64,000 nt of DNA from Pseudoalteromonas byunsanensis (GTDB taxonomy: Bacteria > Pseudomonadota > Gammaproteobacteria > Enterobacterales > Alteromonadaceae). Positions 26,182 through 35,167 of the stretch are shown here, in pieces. The stretch covers positions 371,819 to 435,818 of the forward strand of contig NZ_MNAN01000028.1 of assembly GCF_001854475.1 (NCBI RefSeq), written 5' to 3'. The notes under the pieces were generated by a model. That model searched no databases, was not told the origin of the DNA, and saw only the letters and a program-made list of their open reading frames with translations. Both the position numbers and the translations under genes were made by a program. Each line of letters begins with the position of its first letter. Position 1 is the stretch's first letter.

Positions 26182-28725
26182 ATGAACCAAATGAAAAGTT
26201 TCACCGAAAAATATAGTAACTTTGTTTTGAATAACAGCAAGTTGCTAACTAGTTTGTTGGTCATTGTTTCACTGTTTTTTGCAGTTCAACTGCTTTGGAT
26301 AAAAGTCAATCCATCTCTATTTTTGCTTGATAAAACGCACGAAGGCCGTATCCATATGGATAGAGCTAGGGATATTTATTCGGGTTCAGGTGAGCAGATT
26401 CTTGTTGGGGTTGTGACAGATAAAGACAGTATTTTTAATGTTGCGTCACTAGAGCAGGTATCTGCGTTAAGTAAGGCATTTGCAACTCTTAACCTAGTCA
26501 CTGAGAAAGACACCGAAGCGTTGCAGGCATTGGCAACTGATCAGCAAAGCAGCGCACAAATTGATGCGATCCTTGAGCACGGCGTTAACGAAGATGATAA
26601 GTTTAAATTATCTAAGCTACTTGAGCATGTTCGAGCAACACAACCGCAACAGCTTGATACTATTCATTATCTTGAAGGGCTTTTGGTTCGAGCTGCACCA
26701 ATAGTTAGGATCCGTAGCATCGCGAATGTTGAGAATATTCAGTTAAAGGATGAATTTTTAGACATTCATGATCTCATGGAAACTGTTCCTAAAAATGTGG
26801 AAGAAGCTCGAAAGTTGGAGCAAGAGGCTTATGAGAACAAACTATTTATAGACTCTTTGATCTCTGCGGACCGCAAGTCAACGATGATACAAATCGAGTT
26901 GTTAATTGATGAGGAAGACTCATACAACTTGCAAAAGTTTTACGGTAAAGTCGTTGATGTACTCAATAATACCGACTCAGCTGATAGCTTCCATATTGGT
27001 GGAACCGCTACTTATATGGCGGCAATTACGCAAATTGTGGAGCAGGATAACAACAAATTCTTTCCATTTGTGGTGGCTGTTATCGCGCTATTGCTATTCA
27101 TTAGCTTTAGAAGTTGGCAGGGAATTTGGCTACCTTTGAGTATTGCAATTGTAACGTTGATTTGGACCATGGGTGTGGTTAGCTTGCTTGGTTTCAAGCT
27201 AAATATCATCACCAATATGATCCCTGTTTTCTTGATTTCAATAGCGGTCGCAGATGCGATTCATTTCTTGACTGCCTACGACAAATATAAGCAGTCGTAT
27301 GATCAAACAGTGTCGGTGGTGAAAAGCTTAGATCACTTAATGCTACCCATGCTATTAACAACAATAACAACGTTTTTTGGCTTCTTCGCATTGTCTAGTT
27401 CGAATTTGTCATTCATTCGTGAGTTTGGTTTGTTTGTGGCGATTGGTGTTGTATTCGCATTTATTTTAACCGTGACTATGCTCCCGCTTATCTTGCCAAG
27501 ATTAAAAAGCAATCAAGCGCAAGCTAAAGCAACCAGTAAAGGGTTACTCAATGTTGTTGAAAAGTTTGGCGCTAAGGCGAACAAGTTGTCTACGTCTAAA
27601 CCATGGTTGGTGCTTTTAGCTCTTGTAGTATTGATTGGCACTATGGGTACACTGGGCAGCAAAGTGGTTGTAGATAATGAGAATATCGCTTCATTTTCTG
27701 ATTCTACGAGAGTGCGTCAAGATAATGATGCGCTTAATGCTCACTTTGGTGGAACTATCCCAGTATCAATTTGGTTTGAGTCAGAGCAAAAAGAGATATT
27801 GAAGACGCCTGAAATGGCGGCGTTTGTCCGAGATATTCAAGCACATATTTCAGCCCATGAACATGTTGGCTATACACTGTCTTATGTAGATTACCTTGAT
27901 AGAATTCATGACGTAATTGCTGATGATGGGCAGAGCACTTTGCCTGAATCTGCAACTCAAGAGTTGATCTCACAATATTTTCTACTTTATGAGTTTGGGC
28001 AAGGCACAGAAATTTTGGATGTGATTGATTATGATTACATGAATACCAGAATTATAGCGCTATCCCACACAGATAAGGGTACTGTATGGCAGGATATTAT
28101 CAAATCTGTATCAGCCTATGCTGAAGGTAAGCTGCCCTCTGGAGTTACGATGCATGTTATTGGTACTGGTGAATTACAGGCGAGTAATATACCTGAAATT
28201 ATTAACTCTCAGATTTCGAGCTTTGTGATTTCCGTCGCCCTTATCTCGATTCTGATGGTGATTTTGTTTAGATCCTTTGTGCTTGGGTTTATTGGAATTG
28301 CACCACTTATCTCTACCATTGCAATGCTAGCAGGGATCATGGCCCTGTTGGATATCCCATTAGACATCGGTACTTCTATGATATGTGGTATCTGCTTTGG
28401 CGTTGGCATCGATTACAGTATTCATTTCATTAGTGTCTACAAACGCAACTTTGCAGAGCTTAACGAAGACGTGAACAGCGCGTTAGCACAAACAATGCAG
28501 ACAGTATGCCGTCCGATCTTAGTCAACTCCCTGACACTATCTTGTGGATTTTTCATGTTGTACTTTTCAGACTATGCAGCCATTCGCAATCTAGGCGTAC
28601 TAGTTGCGATGTCTATGATCTTGAGTGCTGTAATTTCGCTGTTTATGCTACCTACTTTGATCCGCTTAACCAATCGTGGCTTGCCTTCAGAGGTGATTGA
28701 AGGTGCACAAGGGAGTAAAGTATGA
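26182..28725 (+). CDS. RND/MMPL-family lipid exporter
   Basis: 847 aa from ATG 26182. The protein has two homologous halves: one membrane segment, a large periplasmic loop, then five or more membrane segments, repeated. Conserved transmembrane signatures AVADAIHFLTAYD and FGVGIDYSIHFIS match the COG1033-type RND superfamily exporters, which act on hydrophobic or lipid substrates. Its stop codon overlaps the next start (ATGA, 28722-28725). It likely moves the polyketide lipid out of the inner membrane. The exact start is uncertain (TTG 26161 and ATG 26191 are also in frame). Confidence 0.88.
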   Translation: MNQMKSFTEKYSNFVLNNSKLLTSLLVIVSLFFAVQLLWIKVNPSLFLLDKTHEGRIHMDRARDIYSGSGEQILVGVVTDKDSIFNVASLEQVSALSKAFATLNLVTEKDTEALQALATDQQSSAQIDAILEHGVNEDDKFKLSKLLEHVRATQPQQLDTIHYLEGLLVRAAPIVRIRSIANVENIQLKDEFLDIHDLMETVPKNVEEARKLEQEAYENKLFIDSLISADRKSTMIQIELLIDEEDSYNLQKFYGKVVDVLNNTDSADSFHIGGTATYMAAITQIVEQDNNKFFPFVVAVIALLLFISFRSWQGIWLPLSIAIVTLIWTMGVVSLLGFKLNIITNMIPVFLISIAVADAIHFLTAYDKYKQSYDQTVSVVKSLDHLMLPMLLTTITTFFGFFALSSSNLSFIREFGLFVAIGVVFAFILTVTMLPLILPRLKSNQAQAKATSKGLLNVVEKFGAKANKLSTSKPWLVLLALVVLIGTMGTLGSKVVVDNENIASFSDSTRVRQDNDALNAHFGGTIPVSIWFESEQKEILKTPEMAAFVRDIQAHISAHEHVGYTLSYVDYLDRIHDVIADDGQSTLPESATQELISQYFLLYEFGQGTEILDVIDYDYMNTRIIALSHTDKGTVWQDIIKSVSAYAEGKLPSGVTMHVIGTGELQASNIPEIINSQISSFVISVALISILMVILFRSFVLGFIGIAPLISTIAMLAGIMALLDIPLDIGTSMICGICFGVGIDYSIHFISVYKRNFAELNEDVNSALAQTMQTVCRPILVNSLTLSCGFFMLYFSDYAAIRNLGVLVAMSMILSAVISLFMLPTLIRLTNRGLPSEVIEGAQGSKV

Positions 28726-29414
28726 GCAGGTTACAAGGCTTTGCGTCAGCAGCTTTGATTCTTGTTACAAGCTTTTCTGCAAACGCAGAAAAGCTTGTCC
28801 GTGACAAAAACGATATAAAAGTATTCGTAAGCGAAGAGCAAGGGGAAAATATCAAGCGCTTCAGAGGAGTTACTATTGTACCTGCCAAGCTGAGCGCGTT
28901 GACAGCATTGCTACATGATCTTGAGTCTGCTCATCAATGGATACACGCACTGGAATCAGTAGATGTAATTGAGCCATACAGTCCAGACTTTAAACAGTAC
29001 ACATCATATTCAATCATATCTACGCCATGGCCCACTCAGGATAGAGATAACGTGGTCTTTAACCAAACATATCAAGATTCGGTAAGTAAAGTTGTGACGG
29101 TGACTATGCAATCCAAAAGCGACTTGATGCCGAAGACAAAGAAATATGTTCGTATCCCTAAATTTGAGGGCTATTGGCAATTCATCCCGGTTTCTGAAGC
29201 TGAGACTAAGGTGGTATTTTCCGCATTGAGTGATCCTGGGGGGAGTGTTCCAAGCTTTATTTACAATAGTATGATTGAGGATGCACCTTACTATACATTA
29301 TTGAATTTAAGAAAGATGATGCCGCTTGAGAGCGAATATACTGACAAGCAGTATGCCTATATTGAAGATTTTAAAGAAGTAAAAGGACATGAGAATGACA
29401 TTGAGTCGAACTAA
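28722..29414 (+). CDS. Exported START-domain lipid-binding protein
   Basis: 230 aa with signal peptide (ALILVTSFSANAEK). The rest is a START-like helix-grip fold: STPWPTQDRDNVVFNQ, YVRIPKFEGYWQFIPV, VFSALSDPGGSVPSFIYN, then a C-terminal helix. START proteins hold lipids in a hydrophobic cavity. It is translationally coupled to the exporter (4-base overlap) and overlaps the next gene by 20 bases. A periplasmic carrier or acceptor of the exported lipid is the natural guess. Confidence 0.83.
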   Translation: MSRLQGFASAALILVTSFSANAEKLVRDKNDIKVFVSEEQGENIKRFRGVTIVPAKLSALTALLHDLESAHQWIHALESVDVIEPYSPDFKQYTSYSIISTPWPTQDRDNVVFNQTYQDSVSKVVTVTMQSKSDLMPKTKKYVRIPKFEGYWQFIPVSEAETKVVFSALSDPGGSVPSFIYNSMIEDAPYYTLLNLRKMMPLESEYTDKQYAYIEDFKEVKGHENDIESN

Positions 29415-30306
29415 GCTTATAAGTAAATGGGCGTTAACCGCATTTTTAGCATCAGGGCTAATAAGCACGGGTCTGAGCGCTAATGAGCAAGCTAATGCAC
29501 ATGCAAGTATTCATGCACAACTTGCGAAAAAGAAGCAATCAGAGTTAACTGCGAAAGAAATCATGATACTCAATGAAGCATCACGCAAGAGTGTCACTGA
29601 GTACTCAACACTACAAATGAAATTAACCAATGCAAAAGGACAGGAAAGAAATCGAGTACTGGAACTTCGCATTGACGATAGCAATATCATCGCTCGAAAA
29701 ACCTACGTGGAGTTTGTGGAACCTAGCAGTATAAAAGGCACTCGGATCCTGACCTTAGAAAAGGAAAGTGCGGAAGAAGATGCTGACCGTTGGATCTTTT
29801 TACCTGCTCTTAGAAAAACTAGGCGTATTGCCGCATCTGATATTGGAGAAAGTTTCGTAGGAACCGAATTTACCTATGAAGACATGGAAATAGCAGACGG
29901 TGTAGTTGGTAGTGCAAATCATAGCTATAAAATCTTGCGTGAAGAAGAGGCAACAGATGCTTTGGGTGTAGTTAAGCCCACATGGGTGATAGAGGCGCTA
30001 CCTGTTACACAAAAACGCATTGAAGAGAGTTCCTACAGTAAGCGTATTATTTGGGTTGAAAAAGACTATTTTACGGCCATTAAAGAGGAATATTACGACA
30101 AGAAGGGCGAGCATATGAAAACAAGGACATCCGCTGATGTAACCAAGTTTTATGGTCAGAACAATAAAGAAGTATGGCGACCGAATCGAATCGAAATGAT
30201 TGATCATATGACTCATAACAAAACACTAATTATATTTGATCAGCAAATTGATAAGCCAATTTCAGACAGAGTCTTTACTAAGCGCTTCTTGAAAACTGGG
30301 CTGTAA
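29395..30306 (+). CDS. LolA-like outer-membrane lipoprotein-sorting family protein
   Basis: 303 aa from ATG 29395, 7 bases after AAAGGA (29382-29387); ATG 29389 is too close. Signal peptide (ALTAFLASGLISTGLSA). The core shows RWIFLPALRKTRRIAASD and GTEFTYEDMEI, the signature of the LolA-like 'outer membrane lipoprotein-sorting' family (PF17131), typically encoded next to MMPL/RND exporters. It is probably a periplasmic shuttle for the hydrophobic product. It is the last gene of the locus, followed by a strong bidirectional terminator. Confidence 0.87.
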   Translation: MTLSRTKLISKWALTAFLASGLISTGLSANEQANAHASIHAQLAKKKQSELTAKEIMILNEASRKSVTEYSTLQMKLTNAKGQERNRVLELRIDDSNIIARKTYVEFVEPSSIKGTRILTLEKESAEEDADRWIFLPALRKTRRIAASDIGESFVGTEFTYEDMEIADGVVGSANHSYKILREEEATDALGVVKPTWVIEALPVTQKRIEESSYSKRIIWVEKDYFTAIKEEYYDKKGEHMKTRTSADVTKFYGQNNKEVWRPNRIEMIDHMTHNKTLIIFDQQIDKPISDRVFTKRFLKTGL

Positions 30307-30344
30307 TTTAAATCTACCGCGAGCTTTGTATATTGAGCAGCGTA

Positions 30345-30374
30345 AAAAGCCCCAAATGCATATTTGGGGCTTTT
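30345..30374. terminator. Bidirectional terminator at the right end of the polyketide locus
   Basis: AAAAGCCCCAAAT / ATTTGGGGCTTTT (30345-30357 and 30362-30374), with A- and T-tracts on both sides. It can stop the locus on the + strand and the symporter gene on the - strand. Confidence 0.92.
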
Positions 30375-30404
30375 CTAATTAGCGTTGTTAGAGAGCTTGT
30401 ATGG

Positions 30405-31736
30405 TTACAGAGAGGTTTTCTCTTCAAGTTCTTTTGCAGCCTCTGGGTCGTTAAAGGTTTCTAGGTCAAACTCATTTTCTGACTTGGCAACAATACAAGT
30501 CACCATGCAATCACCGGTTACGTTGACCGCTGTACGAGTCATATCTAACAGCCTGTCTACACCAATAATTAGGAAGATCCCTTCAACAGGTAAGCCAACT
30601 TGATTAAGTACCATCGCCAGCATCACCAGACCAACACCAGGTACACCTGCCGTCCCCACCGATGCCAATGTGGCTGTTAGAATCACCATTAGATAATCCG
30701 CAATACTTAAAACAATCGCATAGACTTGTGCAATAAATACTGTTGCTACGCCTTGCATAATCGCGGTGCCATCCATATTGATGGTTGCGCCAAGTGGCAC
30801 CGTGAATGAGGCTACTGAATTATGTGCGCCGAGTTTTTTGGTCGCAGTCTCTAGTGTCACTGGCATTGTGGCACTTGAGCTTGATGTACTAAATGCAAAC
30901 ATACATGCGTCTTTCATCTTTTTGAGGAAGGTAATTGGGCTAAGGCCTGTTAGCACCTTTAAAATGATAGAGTAGTTGATAAGAGCGTGTATAAATAAAG
31001 CAGCCAAAACCACGAAGAAATACTTTGCCAAACTACCAATCAGCTTAATATCTATGGTGGTGAACAGCTTTGCCATTAAGCAAAACACCCCGTAAGGCGC
31101 CAAGTTCATTAAAATGGTTACTAACTTAAGCACCACAGTGTTTAAGTCATCAAATACCTTGGCAACACGTTTACCCGGCTCACCACATAAAGCCATGGCA
31201 ATACCAAATAACAATGCAAAAACGATTATCTGTAACATATTTCCGTTTGCCATTGCATTAATAGGGTTGGTAGGAAACATGTTGATGATCACTTGCGCAA
31301 AAGTTGGTGCTTCTTGCACCTCGTAACTAGCGTTACTTGGTAACTCCTGACCAATACCTGGGGCAATAATCAGCGCCAATGTTATGGCGACGGTAATAGC
31401 AATAGCGGTTGTCATCAAATATAAGGCAATAGATTTACCTCCTAGACGACCAAGTGTTTTAGGGTCGCTCAGGCTGCATGTACCGCATACCAAAGAAATG
31501 AATACTAAAGGAACCACTAACATTTGTAAGCTGGCAATAAAAATTTGCCCGCCCACATGAAAAAGTCCATCTACTAGAAAGCTTTTTACAGGAAAATCGA
31601 ATAGGCCTAGAGGAATTAAATATTCGGTTTGGCCTGAAAACAGAGCTTGTAGTGATAAGCCCAGAATAATGCCGGCTAGCATACCCAGCATAATCCGTGT
31701 GGTTAAACTCATTTTGTTATTTTTTTGCATGTTCAT
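30405..31736 (-). CDS. Dicarboxylate/amino-acid:cation symporter (DAACS family)
   Basis: About 443 aa from ATG 31736; starts at 31730 or 31712 are possible and none has a clear ribosome-binding site. Inner-membrane carrier taking up glutamate/aspartate or C4-dicarboxylates with Na+ or H+. Signatures: the serine-rich FAFSTSSSSATMPVTLE hairpin, PLGATINMDGTAIMQG, and DRLLDMTRTAVNVTGD. Eight or so hydrophobic segments. It is convergent with the polyketide locus and not obviously part of it. Substrate cannot be fixed. Confidence 0.9.
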   Translation of the reverse strand: MNMQKNNKMSLTTRIMLGMLAGIILGLSLQALFSGQTEYLIPLGLFDFPVKSFLVDGLFHVGGQIFIASLQMLVVPLVFISLVCGTCSLSDPKTLGRLGGKSIALYLMTTAIAITVAITLALIIAPGIGQELPSNASYEVQEAPTFAQVIINMFPTNPINAMANGNMLQIIVFALLFGIAMALCGEPGKRVAKVFDDLNTVVLKLVTILMNLAPYGVFCLMAKLFTTIDIKLIGSLAKYFFVVLAALFIHALINYSIILKVLTGLSPITFLKKMKDACMFAFSTSSSSATMPVTLETATKKLGAHNSVASFTVPLGATINMDGTAIMQGVATVFIAQVYAIVLSIADYLMVILTATLASVGTAGVPGVGLVMLAMVLNQVGLPVEGIFLIIGVDRLLDMTRTAVNVTGDCMVTCIVAKSENEFDLETFNDPEAAKELEEKTSL

Positions 31737-31897
31737 AATTGAGATCGACAACAATAGATCTGCATAGCCTAACAGGCCGCTTGCATTTGACCAAAAAAAA
31801 TCGGTGAGAAAATACGAAAAAACTGTGATTTCTGAGCGCTTTCTAGGGTAGTATGAGGAAAAATTTAACTTCAAAATTGTGCTAGGGAGAGAGGTTA

Positions 31898-34800
31898 ATG
31901 CCTTTAATGCGCTGGTTAAGCATCATGATGCTGAGTTTGCTACTGACTGCATGCGGTGGTGGTGGTTCAATTGAGAAAAATACCGATGGAACTGACGGCA
32001 CGCCTGATCAAAGTGCTGATACTGTACTGACTATCCAAGTGGCAGACAGTGACGGACAAACTTTTGATGAAAATAACCCTATTTCACAGGACAACTCTGG
32101 TATTGTGACAGCAACGCTCACCAAAGGGGATGAGCCTGTTACTGGTACGCTTGTTGAGTTTAGTTTGCTTCATGCAGGTAGACTCAGTCCTGAGTCGGGC
32201 ACTGGTGCGACCAACGCCTCTGGCGTTGCGACTATTACGATAGCCAGTGGAGAAAATCGCGGCTGGGGTCAAGTGACGGTCACATATATAGACTCAGAAG
32301 GTGAAACTTACACTGATAAATCAGTGTTCTATTCATCGGGTGATGAAGCTGATGCGCAAGAAGACGGTACCAAACTATCAATAAAAGTGTTAGCAGATTG
32401 CCCGGCAGGTTGGGAAAAAGAACGTGATACAACCGCACTTAGCGACTTGGCTACAGTATGTAATGCCACCAACCAAATTGATGCAATTCAAGAAGTAGAT
32501 GTGTTGGTAGGCGCTTCAAGTACGAAGTCAGGGCTTGGAATTTCGGGCGTATTGGTCGAGTTAGAAGCTGATATTGGTACGATTTTGTCGGGTGAGAAGA
32601 GTGTAACTGACAACTTTGGTTTTGCGCTGTTTAAGTACCGCCCACCATTGCAAGGGGGGGCTGGGCAACTAAAAGCAAGCTTTAATGAAGTGGAAACCGA
32701 GTTCGCTTTTACCAGCGGTGCTGAGGATCTCTCTTTGAGCATAGACAATGGTCTTCGTAAAGACGCACAGGGGAATACCATTGCATTGGGGGCGGGTGAA
32801 ACCACGCTGATCACTGTTGAAATCCGAGATCAAAACGGGGATTTTGTAACTGCGCCTTTGGATGTGGCATTTTCTTCTGGTTGTGCTGAAAGCGACAAGG
32901 CGCAAGTTGATAGTAATGCGACCAGCGTAGGGGGCATAGCCTATTCAACCTATAAAAACTTAGGCTGTGATATTGCAACGGGTGATGCAGTCTCTGTAAC
33001 CATTTCAAAAGGTGGTAACTCAGAGACTGAGCAAGTGATCATTCCTGTGTCACCAGCCAAACCTCAAGCGATTGAGTTTCTTGATGCCTCAGAGAGTCTA
33101 TTAGCGCTTAGAGGCACCGGTGGACCGCAGCGTAAAGAATCATCTGAGTTAACCTTCAAACTCATTAACAGTCTAAGCGGCGGAGCCGCGAATCAAAGAT
33201 TAGATTTCAGACTCAGAGCAAAGCACAGTGACGCAACGTTGGTGCCAAGAAGCGTGCGCACAGATTCAGTGGGCGAAGCCAAAGTTATAGTCAGTTCGGG
33301 GAATGTATCCTCAAGCTTTGTGGTTCAGGCATGTTTTATTCCAAGTGAGCTTATCCCAAGCAGTAGCAACGATGAAGTAACCTGTTGGCAGGAACGTTTT
33401 GATGAATGTACGTCTTCTTCAAAACCGAGCGACTGTCCTAGCGGTGTGATAAGCTTGGTACCGCAAGATGAAGCGATTATGTCGGTATCGAGTCGTTTAA
33501 GTGTGACCAGTGGTTTACCTGTAAACTCGACGATGTCATTGTCTGTCGAGACCGTTAATACTGAAACACTGAATGTAAGTAATAAAGAAGTACCGATAGT
33601 GGTCAATGTCGCCGATAGATATGGAAATTTCGTGCACGATGGCACCAAAGTGTACATTAGTACAGAGGGAGGAGCTGTAGGGACCGTTGATGGTACGCAG
33701 TTTAACGCTGAGTTAGAGTGTGAGACCACCGATGGACGCTGTAGTGCAACTTGGGTTAGCCAAAATGTGATCCCGTTTGTTACCAATAAACCAGCAAGCG
33801 ACCCTCGTAGCCCCATTAATTGTGCACAAGCTAATCAAGTGGGATGTTCTCAAGATTATTGGGGTAACAGGATTGATTCATACAATCCTAAGCTGTTATA
33901 TCAAGCCAAAAAGTCTTATTTAGTGGGACAAGGGAACTCAGCGCCAAGTCATCAACAGATTTTGAACGTTGGTAACAACCAGCTAGCTGGAACTGTGTTA
34001 GAAAGCACCCGTAATTGTGATTTATACTTTGGTAACTCAGCACCTTGTACAAATGGAATTTTAGATGCATCAGTCCATGAGGATGGTGTGCCATTGGCCG
34101 GTCGTGCAACCTTGATTGCTATTACCGACGGTGAAGAAAATTTCAATGATGTAAACGGCAATGGTTTGTTCGATGAGAATGAGTTTAGCCTAGTTTACGA
34201 TGTGCCAGAGGCGTTTCGTGACGACAACGAAAATGGTAGCTATGACGGAACTAATTGTTTACCAAATAGTGACTCAAACCCTTGTTCTCCATTAAATACT
34301 AATGCAGGGCACTTTGAAAAACTATGGGACAGTAATGGTGATGGCACCTTTACCGATAAAGATCGGAAATACAATGGTTTAAGTTGTACTGCCGCACAAC
34401 AACAGGCGGGAGCTTGTAGCAAATCAATCATCGATGTGTTTGATACCTCTGAGATTATAATGTCTGGTAGTGACGCTCACTTCCGATTTGTCGTTAGTAA
34501 GAGCGCAAGCCTTGCCAATGGGCATTCAATACCACAAGACTGCAGTGATCTAGAGATAGAAGATGTGATGGCGCTTGAACTTGAGCCATCAGAGTTCGAT
34601 GCATATTGTGATGTTAAACAGGTTAACTTTAACACCTCAGATAATATAGGCAGTGTTCAAGTATTTCTATATTACAGCGATATTCATAACAACCCCTTGC
34701 CTCAAGGAACGGAGATCCAAGTGAGTGCAGATAACGGAGTTTACACAGGCGAAACAAGTTTTGTCGTGCCTAACTTGTCAAGAAAAGATGCCTCAGTAAT

Positions 34801-34924
34801 TGAGTTCACCATTTCCAATGAAATTGAGGCGAACCAAAGAGAAGATGGTCAGGTGTTATTTGCCTTTACCACACCCGCTGGAGTGGTTTCGGCGGCCAGC
34901 TTAAAAGTCAAAGACGCTGGATAA
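31898..34924 (+). CDS. Large surface lipoprotein with bacterial Ig-like domains
   Basis: 1008 aa. Lipobox LLLTACGGGG near residue 19 predicts a lipid-anchored outer-membrane or surface protein. Several repeats of the form 'G(I/V)A.T' (GATNASGVATITIASG, DSVGEAKVIVSSG) match bacterial Ig-like (Big_1/invasin-type) domains. Residues about 745-830 carry Asp/Asn-rich calcium-type loops (DVNGNGLFDENEF, DDNENGSYDG, DSNGDGTFTDKDR). Several cysteine pairs are present. Function is unknown; adhesion or cell-surface structure is plausible. It is monocistronic, ended by a TTCG-loop terminator. Confidence 0.78.
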   Translation: MPLMRWLSIMMLSLLLTACGGGGSIEKNTDGTDGTPDQSADTVLTIQVADSDGQTFDENNPISQDNSGIVTATLTKGDEPVTGTLVEFSLLHAGRLSPESGTGATNASGVATITIASGENRGWGQVTVTYIDSEGETYTDKSVFYSSGDEADAQEDGTKLSIKVLADCPAGWEKERDTTALSDLATVCNATNQIDAIQEVDVLVGASSTKSGLGISGVLVELEADIGTILSGEKSVTDNFGFALFKYRPPLQGGAGQLKASFNEVETEFAFTSGAEDLSLSIDNGLRKDAQGNTIALGAGETTLITVEIRDQNGDFVTAPLDVAFSSGCAESDKAQVDSNATSVGGIAYSTYKNLGCDIATGDAVSVTISKGGNSETEQVIIPVSPAKPQAIEFLDASESLLALRGTGGPQRKESSELTFKLINSLSGGAANQRLDFRLRAKHSDATLVPRSVRTDSVGEAKVIVSSGNVSSSFVVQACFIPSELIPSSSNDEVTCWQERFDECTSSSKPSDCPSGVISLVPQDEAIMSVSSRLSVTSGLPVNSTMSLSVETVNTETLNVSNKEVPIVVNVADRYGNFVHDGTKVYISTEGGAVGTVDGTQFNAELECETTDGRCSATWVSQNVIPFVTNKPASDPRSPINCAQANQVGCSQDYWGNRIDSYNPKLLYQAKKSYLVGQGNSAPSHQQILNVGNNQLAGTVLESTRNCDLYFGNSAPCTNGILDASVHEDGVPLAGRATLIAITDGEENFNDVNGNGLFDENEFSLVYDVPEAFRDDNENGSYDGTNCLPNSDSNPCSPLNTNAGHFEKLWDSNGDGTFTDKDRKYNGLSCTAAQQQAGACSKSIIDVFDTSEIIMSGSDAHFRFVVSKSASLANGHSIPQDCSDLEIEDVMALELEPSEFDAYCDVKQVNFNTSDNIGSVQVFLYYSDIHNNPLPQGTEIQVSADNGVYTGETSFVVPNLSRKDASVIEFTISNEIEANQREDGQVLFAFTTPAGVVSAASLKVKDAG

Positions 34925-34932
34925 TAAAAAGC

Positions 34933-34962
34933 AAAATGCCAACCTTCGGGTTGGCATTTTTG
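34933..34962 (+). terminator. Terminator after the Ig-like lipoprotein gene
   Basis: Stem AAAATGCCAACC / GGTTGGCATTTT closed by a TTCG tetraloop (34933-34960), then more T. Confidence 0.92.
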
Positions 34963-35167
34963 TATCGATTCCTTTATATTGCGCTGCTTAAATTTGGCTT
35001 TGTACTTTTTGCTTAAAATAGCAACAGTAATTGTGTAATTAATCATTAATCAGCTAAAAGATTGTATTTAAAGCTTGTAACAATAGGTGTTTGTAGATAT
35101 ACCTATAAATATTAATCGCCCGAGATGGGCAAAAACTCAGACAAGAATGGGTCAAAAATAGGCAGCT

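Noticed and set aside
6788..30306. Integrase, transposase or attachment sites bordering the polyketide locus
   Set aside because: No recombinase gene, IS-type inverted repeats or tRNA gene is visible at either end, so a mobile island cannot be shown from this window.
33325..33816. 163-codon minus-strand frame inside the Ig-like lipoprotein gene
   Set aside because: Shadow of a long + strand gene with clear domains; no ribosome-binding site or recognisable protein features.
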